This document shows, piece by piece, positions 20,606 through 27,104 of a stretch of DNA of 27,104 nucleotides. The DNA is from Folioceros fuciformis (Eukaryota; Anthocerotophyta; Anthocerotopsida; Anthocerotales), in contig JBNGIO010005440.1 in assembly GCA_049999805.1 (NCBI GenBank), positions 22,807-49,910 of the forward strand, in the 5' to 3' direction. Positions within the stretch are counted from its first letter, which is position 1; every line of letters begins with the position of its first letter. The notes below the pieces were generated by a model. That model searched no databases and was not told the origin of the DNA. It saw only the letters and a program-made list of their open reading frames with translations. A program made the translations under genes and the position numbers.

Positions 20606-21155
20606 CTTGAATGTAATATTTAAATATACGCTGCAGGCCAATGGGTGGCATCTTATTAACATGAGACGTCTGACCTCTCGAATACTGCATTTACGAATGT
20701 TGTAAAGGCCATCAACGAATGTCTAACAATTTAATCTATTTTGATAATCTATTTTCCACATACTTGCTAGTTGAGATACAGATAATCGAAAGGAGAATTA
20801 TTTTAATCCAAAGACATTTTTCATCATGGGACGTTTTTCCACTACGTAGCTGCTGATAATCGCTGCTGTATAATTTACAGAAGTGAGAAGCCCACAAAAC
20901 ACTCTTACCGATGAGTGTTATATACTTCCAACGGAAAAGGAAGCTAACATGGAGAGATAGATGGATACGGGCAGGAAGGCACATGGCACACGTTTGTTAA
21001 TCATGTGACACGAATGACCACAAGCTGCTGTCTGCGAGTCCAAATAAGCACCCTGCAGAGGTTCGATGCCGTGGCCCGAAGAATGTAACAATTGAAACAC
21101 CTTCTTAGGTGTAAAGAAATGGGAAGCCATATCAAAATTTTAGGCCAACAATGTG

Positions 21156-23457
21156 TCAGCCCCCTCCGGCGGTATCCATGTCCACAGCACCCCCCTCCTC
21201 CCTAAATGAAACACGTAACCTCAGCACCCCCGCAAGNNNNNNNNNNNNNNNNNNNNNNNNNNNNNNNNNNNNNNNNNNNNNNNNNNNNNNNNNNNNNNNN
21301 NNNNNNNNNNNNNNNNNNNNNNNNNNNNNNNNNNNNCCCCCCGATCCTCCCATAAGGCTGAACAGAGACTCACCAAGATTGGGCCTAGTCATCTCCTCTA
21401 AGACCTGAGGGGCCTGCATGTATAAATTGTTGCCTCCATGGGATATACTCGGCTTGAAGACCTTCCCTTCGAACCGAGCATCGTTCACCAGCAAGTCCAT
21501 GAACTGGAGACACACACAGGATGCTTAGATATCCAGTAAAGCTCAACGACGTTGTAAAGTCCAAATCCTCCCACGTCCATACCTTTTGAAGGGTGATTGA
21601 CGAGTCCACTTCCAGAGGCACTCCAGGACTACAAACTAGGCAGACCTCATTCCGGTCGTAACACCCTGTGTATGTGTAAACTCCTTGCGTTCCCACGTAC
21701 CTGTGGAACACAAGCAGACGTCAAGCTCAATACAAGGATGACTCGTCTGGAAGTATAGAACCCACTCCCTGGAAGCGAAAGGTTATGTTTGAACCATACA
21801 TCATATAATTATCCATTCCCCGGGCACACATTGTGGCGATTTTTAACGTCTCAAGAGCACAAGCTGCTGCAACAATGGCGTTCGTAGAAGCTATGGCAGG
21901 GATGATATTCTTCACAACACCCTGAACGGAGAGTCATCAGATCCGAAAATCCTCAGTAACATGTAGCAGGGACCTTTCCTTCTACTCCCCAACACAATGA
22001 AATCCACGTTGCCGACCTGCGTCAAAGAGTACGTGACGCCCGATATATGGAACACTTCAGCTCTTTTCAAAGCCTGCAAGGCCACAAAAACGGGTTATCA
22101 CAGAACAGGGGACAACAGATGTCAATTAACCAACAGTGACAAAAGGTAGTGTATTTGCATAACAGCTTGTGTCTCAAATTTACCAGCTATAGGTACCTGC
22201 TCGTATATCCACCTCATGTGTTCAGAGTTATCAGCATCAAACTCGTCACCCGCTCGATCCTGAACAACAAACCTTAGTAAAATAAGTCCTATGTGAGACA
22301 CACCCAGAAAAGAAAAAGAAAAACGACTCCATCACAGCGGCAAAGGCACTGGCTCTCGTACCTGACCCCACTGAATCAGATGCACATACTCGATACAGTG
22401 GGCTGGCGATCGCGGAGTCTCCGCAAGAGTACACAAAGGAAACGTAACCTGAGGCGGAAAAAGCCAAAGAGTGCAATGGAAACAAGGAGTAATACCAGGC
22501 AAAATCACCCTGGCATGGCCTTTAAACCCTTCGGTCCCACCGTCCACCATAGGCTTAACAGTCGTCAAGTCAGGACTCCCGTCAGCTTCATATTCTGGCA
22601 CCCACACCGCCACCCCATGCATTCAGTCACTTCCACTTTCATAACTCTGGGGGACCAGGAAAGAACGGCAGACACCCTAACCAGGAGGACGCACAATCTG
22701 CACATACCTAGGAACCCGCAGACAACAGAGTTGATGTAACTCCTAGCCTCCAGAGAGTCTAAGCCAAGGACTATAATCTGAAACTGCCGATAAAACTCAA
22801 CGTCCTTCTCCTCTATACGACAGAAATGAGGCACTACGTTAACCCCTCGCACACGCTGCATAATCCTCTCTGCAGCTACAACAGCCTTTGGCTTCCCGAC
22901 ATCTGGCATCCTGCATCGTCCAACCAGTAAGTCGCCACACAAGCCACATCTCCACCTCCACCCTCCATACCAGCCACCCTCGCACTGACCTGAAGAGAAA
23001 CTGGCGATTCAAATTGGACACGTCGATCGTATCCATGTCGATGACCTCGATGTTCCCGAACCCCGACAAAGCCAGATCTTTTAGAAGCTCGCACCCGAGC
23101 CCTCCCGCTCCGATCACCAGCACCTTGCAGTCGTTTTGCAGCATTTCCCGCATCTGGAAGCGAGGGCCACAGGCGTCGGTAAGAAGGAATTGGCGCAGCA
23201 GCTGCCGCCGGAGCACAAACGGCAGGAGGTGCAGGCACCCTCACCTCCGGGCCGGGCTCGAACCCGGGCCCCGTGAGCGACCCCGGACGCAGGAGGAGGC
23301 AGTCGAGGTCGCGCCATCGGCCCTGCGGCGCGGCCCTGAAGTCTGCCATGCCCCTGCCACCTGCGATGCCGCCGCTGTCCTGCCCCTGATCGTGCTCCGC
23401 CTCCTCGTCGTCTTCTCCCAGCCCCTGATCGTCTACCTCCCGCAGGCGCTTCGTCAT
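21156..23457 (-). CDS. ECR1: NEDD8/RUB-activating E1 catalytic subunit (UBA3/ECR1), ten or more exons, interrupted by a gap
   Basis: With AXR1/APPBP1 this subunit adenylates NEDD8 and carries it as a thioester for cullin neddylation. Minus-strand exons: 23457-23245, 23153-22990, 22910-22708, 22594-22362, 22259-22197, 22073-22017, 21921-21800, 21700-21583, 21503 into the gap at 21336-21237, and 21236-21156 after it. Motifs: GRWRDLD; nucleotide-binding [56 protein letters not shown]; zinc pair TPCFHCT plus CLVCSPG; active-site Cys 248 in [39 protein letters not shown]. The tail [18 protein letters not shown] matches the family end. The middle of the C-terminal ubiquitin-fold domain, which binds the E2, is lost in the gap. 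The start at 23457 gives an acidic extension; an in-frame ATG at 23349 (MADF) matches the Arabidopsis start better. Confidence 0.94.
21237..21336. other. Scaffold gap, 100 N, inside the last part of UBA3
   Basis: Exactly 100 N, probably a placeholder of unknown true size. It removes part of the UBA3 C-terminal domain and perhaps an intron. The flanks are C/G-rich (CCCCCG and CCCCCGC), which may explain the assembly break. Confidence 0.99.
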
Positions 23458-23824
23458 GGCGGACGCCTCACACTCCCTTATGCTCGGGCTCCACATCCAA
23501 GCCAGTCTCCTTAGGGAAAAAGGGTCCTGCTGCGTCCTCCCCGGTTGCCGGTTCAACCCCAGGCGTCGTCCTCCCTCCTCCCTCCCACTCGACCCACATC
23601 GAACCCCCGGAAGCGGCAGGTCGCATTTCACTCACAACCCGCATTACCTACATAAATGCCAATGATTTGTGTGCGCTCCAAACAAGTCTCATTATCTCAA
23701 CTGCACTTCCGTTTCCGTACATATGAGATGGATAGAACCCATTAGAGGCTGTTGTTGTCACTTAGAGGAAAGGTGTAGTCTTGAAGACAACGCTTGTTGT
23801 GCAGATATTCATCCCCGTGAGTTT
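23458..23824. other. Intergenic: UBA3 leader and MFSD12-like 3' region
   Basis: These 367 bases lie between two minus-strand genes. The left part is the GC-rich UBA3 leader, open in the UBA3 frame up to about 23631 but with no family match. The right part is the probable promoter of UBA3 and the 3' untranslated region of the transporter. No RNA gene or repeat is seen. Confidence 0.45.
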
Positions 23825-26768
23825 TCATACACTTGAATAAGAAAAAACAGGCAAATGGGGTCGAAGAGAACCCCAGGGTCCCACCATGCATTTGCTCAAC
23901 CATATCCACAGTGATGAGCTATCGGCAGAGTTGGCTACCAAGCCTATGTTCTCTTCTACGTCTGATTCCGACACTTCTGACACGTCTCTCACGTCCCGAG
24001 CGGCAGAACCTAGTCCCTTGCGAGAGCTGCTCCTTCCCTCGGAGTGACGGGCATCCGGAAGCAATGCCTCCTGCAGGCCTTCTAAGTTGTCCGCTTTGTC
24101 CAGATACATTGCTGATGTGATCACGGCAGCTACCAAGGAGCAAATTCCAGGGAGCGTTGCTAAGACAAGGCGCACGATGGATCTATGGCAATTGAGGGAA
24201 TTGGAAGACACAGCACAGGCAGGGGAATCACCTGCCACCACGATAACAGGCAGGCAAGGATCAGTCCAGTGCGCTCGGAAGGGACGCAGGTGCGCCAGGG
24301 TGAGAACCTGACCGTGGTAACCCTCGATCATGTAGAGCGCAATTCCGCATGCCAGCTTCTCGACAAAGCTCAGAGATCCGTACACGAAAGCACAGCCGCT
24401 GAGAGTTTTGCCCACCAGTACTCCTTCCATGCTTGTCGCTGTTACCTGAGATGAAAAGATGGGAGTGCAAGCTAACGCTAGACCATGCGTCTAGCTGTGA
24501 CGTCGTCCTGAGCAAGAATTAAGGCAACATGTCCAACACACTGTCAAGGAAGGCGGACTGAAGCATACCAGGATCATGGCATTTGCAACTCCAACGGCAG
24601 CAGAGACAGGGTAGATGATGAAACTGAAGGTGGATGGTATGGAGAAGAACGCAGCCCCGGATAAAACCCATAAGACGGCGCCCCCACTGAAAACGAGTTT
24701 TAGTTTGCGGCTGGTCCAGTTGAGCTCCTGGAATAACGCACAGGACACACGAGTTCATGTGACAACAAGCAGCTGAAGTGGTCAGCAGTGAAGTGACCAG
24801 GCAGGATCTTTTTCAAGAACAGAAGTTGGATATCGTGTTAGCCAGCTACCTGCAATAGAAGGGAGCATATGAAGCTCCAAACGTACACAAGAGCTGGCAC
24901 CTGTGAAACAGTCAGCAGAAGGGATGTGATGGATAGACATGGTTATCATGGAATGGTATGCCTGTGTACAAGGAAAACTTTTCACGGGTGACCGGGTACG
25001 AATTGCACCGTGTTCCTTACCACTGCTTTGTTGGCTTGTCCCATTTTTAAGTCGTCGATGACAAAGAAAGGAAGAAGGGCCTGCAAATTTGACCTTCACT
25101 TCACTCAGTGCGTTGAGCGAGAAGTTTGATTCGTCTGTTGTGAATAGATGCAATGGGAATCTCATTGAGTTACCCTCAATTCATGGCCTCCTGTGAATTC
25201 TCACCTGTGAAACATTTGTTGCAAGGCGTGCAAGCGTGTAGACTACCGCTACTTGGTAGTAGAGAGGCTTGCGGAACCAAAATAAGGGAGAGACTTTCAA
25301 CTTTGTTGTTGAAGCATCAGAATGGTGTGTCAACCTGCGGACAAGACAAGAGGCCTGCGTACATCATTGACAACAGGATGGATTGTTTCGTCGTCTGCTG
25401 GTGTACACGTTCTTGCTAAGTGTCCTGCAGGTGTAACACACATGATCCCGAAGCATCTCACCTGGGCTCTCCAACCCCAAGCTGGAAAATGAGCACAAAC
25501 ACGCAACCTGTAACAATAGCCAGCCCTGCAATCCATTGGTACTGATACCCAAGCCCCAATGTAACAAGGCATGTCACGTCAGCCGCACTTCAATCCAGCC
25601 AAAGCAAGTTGTCAGCCCAAATATGAAAGCCACACGTACGTACCTGCCGCTGCACGTGAGCTACTGTGTCAGAAGGTATGGTTTGGAAGATAGTAAAAGC
25701 AATCGCGTACAAGCAGAGGTTTGCAAGCTGGACCCCACATTGCATAAGAGTATTAGGTCCTGGCCTACATCACAGCCCACAAATTGCTGTTTGTTCAGCA
25801 AGGAGGACAACACTCTTCTAACCATGGTGAATGCGTTGCGACAGCTGTTGAGCGCCACCCTGCTCGTCGCATTTGCTGTAATGCAGTTGACTAAGGACCT
25901 GGAGGATCAACCCCACAGAGTGTCACATCTCATGTGTACGAAGATGGTAGGTGTGATGTGCAGGCAAAGGTGAGCGGGTGAATAATTCCATGAAAGAAGA
26001 GAGCCCTACATGTGCGAGACTTGCGTTCCAGCCCACCCCAAGTTGAAAATGGCTGCATACAGACTAGACCCGTACACGTGTGCGGCGGCAGAGGTGGCCC
26101 CGGGGAGGGTACATGTCCAGCACCCGCCGAACACAGAGGAGAAGGAAATTGCCACAAGCAGGGAACCCCCAGCATGCCATAGCTTAAATCTCCCAAACTT
26201 ATCTATCTGAATGCAAGGAGCTGATGAGGCTTGCTGACGTCACCAAAAACTTGACCTTGTGCGATATGAACAAACTGATAACGATAGCAGCTGAACAAAG
26301 TCCACTCACCAATTGCCCAACAGATAGTGTGCCAATCCCATCTGCCACCTGTCCAGCAAGCATGACAACTCCAGCTTGCCTGAATGCACGATCATGAAAT
26401 GGTGGCTGTAAGAGGAAGATGCCATCAGTGGATCAGAGTCAGCAAAAGCCTGGGATTGTCTTCAACGAGACCTCACAAGCTAAGCCAGAAGCATACTTTG
26501 GTGATAAGCCGACATGAGTGAGGAAAATCAAAAGGTACGAGAACCAGCAAGCAGCCGTGAGATCGTTCAGCATATGCCCCGTTCCATATGCCAGTATCTG
26601 TGACCTCGAAAGCGGGAGCTCCGAAGGACCGGTGACTTCCCCATGCTCCTCTCGGATGCTTAATTCTTGCTGCCCAAGCCTCTCAGCTTTGTAAGGGGCA
26701 CCGTGGGGCAAGTACGGTTCATCGAAGAACCGAGAATCTGATGCACCCACGACATGAGGCGAATCCAT
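23825..26768 (-). CDS. MFSD12: MFSD12-like major facilitator superfamily transporter, twelve exons
   Basis: Minus-strand exons: 26768-26497, 26379-26310, 26206-26010, 25898-25823, 25727-25644, 25541-25462, 25334-25205, 25080-25021, 24900-24850, 24727-24569, 24445-24313, 24231-23825; 572 residues. It matches the MFSD12 family (plant relatives such as At3g60070). Animal MFSD12 is needed for cystine import into lysosomes and melanosomes; plant substrates are unknown. Diagnostic blocks: YGTGHMLNDLTAACWFSYLL (first membrane helix), VMLAGQVADGIGTLSVGQLI, DKFGRFKLWHAGGSLLVAIS, AAIFNLGWAGTQVSHM, ATSRVALNSCRNAFTM, WFRKPLYYQVAVVY, LARLATNVSQ, FFVIDDLKMGQANKAV, GCAFVYGSLSFVEKLACGIA. About twelve hydrophobic helices can be traced. 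The N-terminus (about 1-55) is hydrophilic, and the C-terminus has a long Ser/Glu/Asp-rich tail after the last helix, probably cytosolic. Start: first ATG of the open exon, preceded by GTGAGC. Confidence 0.93.
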
Positions 26769-27104
26769 GCTCACTCACCGTGAATGAATATGCGATTTAG
26801 TACAAATATATTGTAATTACTGTAACAGCAGCTTCCAACACAAGCAATAAGCTCGGATGAGTCCTGGCGGTCATCTTGTGCTCGACTCCAGGAATCCAGC
26901 CGCTGCAGTGATGCAAATCAATTCAGACAGATGAATGAGAAGGGAGGGCCATAGCTGCTATCACCTCTTCGCTTAATTGTTCCTCTTGCCATCTTCTCAC
27001 TGAGCTCTAGAACGCAAATCCAACTGGTACCCACAAATCTAGAATTGAAGACAGGTGAATGAGGACAGCGCCCCAAAGGACTGCCGATCTGGCTGACCTT
27101 CCGA
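26769..27104. other. Upstream region of the MFSD12-like gene
   Basis: Presumed promoter and leader of the minus-strand transporter gene. No coding sequence, repeat or clear TATA box was recognised before the window ends. Confidence 0.4.

Larger units (their letters stand above)
20132..21155. other. Convergent 3' regions of ASADH and UBA3, with a scaffold gap
   Basis: It holds the ASADH 3' untranslated region with a hairpin at 20288-20309, a 100-N gap at 20506-20605, then AT-rich intergenic DNA (20606-21155) with no recognisable gene. A GGTTCGATGCC near 21060 resembles a tRNA B box, but no cloverleaf forms around it. Confidence 0.5.

Noticed and set aside
21056-21072. tRNA B-box-like GGTTCGATGCC
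   Set aside because: The flanking bases form no T stem, and no A box or acceptor stem is found at the right distance.
23252-23267. tRNA T-arm-like CCGGGCTCGAACCCGG
   Set aside because: Lies in UBA3 exon 1 and codes for conserved GFEPGP; no acceptor, D or anticodon arms surround it.
25364-25461. Alternative MFSD12-like exon continuing as RTLSKNVYTSRRR
   Set aside because: It stops within 20 codons. The acceptor at 25335 restores the conserved WFRKPLYYQ helix, so this piece is intron.

Overview
This is nuclear DNA from a green plant lineage. The genes have many short GT-AG introns (mostly about 60-150 bases). They include a C2HC (group III-type) WRKY factor, an F-box/JmjC protein of the JMJ22 type and a plant-type alpha/beta hydrolase, and there are TTTAGGG telomere-type motifs. 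Mixed to GC-rich coding sequence and compact introns suggest a non-seed streptophyte (bryophyte, lycophyte or charophyte alga). That placement is inference; I cannot name the species. Two runs of exactly 100 N mark scaffold gaps.

Layout. 1-1.9 kb: AT-rich, with a two-exon SKP1-like gene, then small tandem repeats and interstitial TTTAGGG motifs. 2.07-2.59 kb: four-exon RPB10 (RNA polymerase I/II/III shared subunit). 3.6-6.7 kb: ten-exon plant alpha/beta hydrolase with a coiled-coil-like insert. 7.0-8.7 kb: three-exon F-box + JmjC oxygenase (JMJ22 type). 8.85-10.8 kb, minus strand: three-exon WRKY factor with an enlarged zinc-finger loop and a Gly-rich minisatellite. 10.8-16.4 kb: gene-poor, holding a G-rich pentamer repeat, a broken inverted copy of ORMDL and one unrecognised 190-codon frame. 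16.4-17.1 kb: three-exon ORMDL. 18.05-20.13 kb: eleven-exon plastid aspartate-semialdehyde dehydrogenase. 21.2-23.5 kb, minus strand: UBA3/ECR1 (NEDD8 E1 catalytic subunit), its last part interrupted by a gap. 23.8-26.8 kb, minus strand: twelve-exon MFSD12-like transporter.

The exon models were built by hand from GT-AG sites, reading-frame continuity and the known conserved blocks of each family. Phases add up for every complete gene: SKP1 156 aa, RPB10 73, hydrolase 670, JMJ22 506, WRKY 590, ORMDL 177, ASADH 383, MFSD12-like 572. These are ordinary housekeeping or regulatory genes and do not form an operon-like unit. SKP1, an F-box protein and the NEDD8 E1 all belong to SCF ubiquitin-ligase biology, but their proximity is probably chance. 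I see no new multi-gene system. The most notable points are the head-to-head inverted ORMDL gene/pseudogene pair, the C-X15-C WRKY finger, and the sharply AT-rich SKP1 block at the left end.
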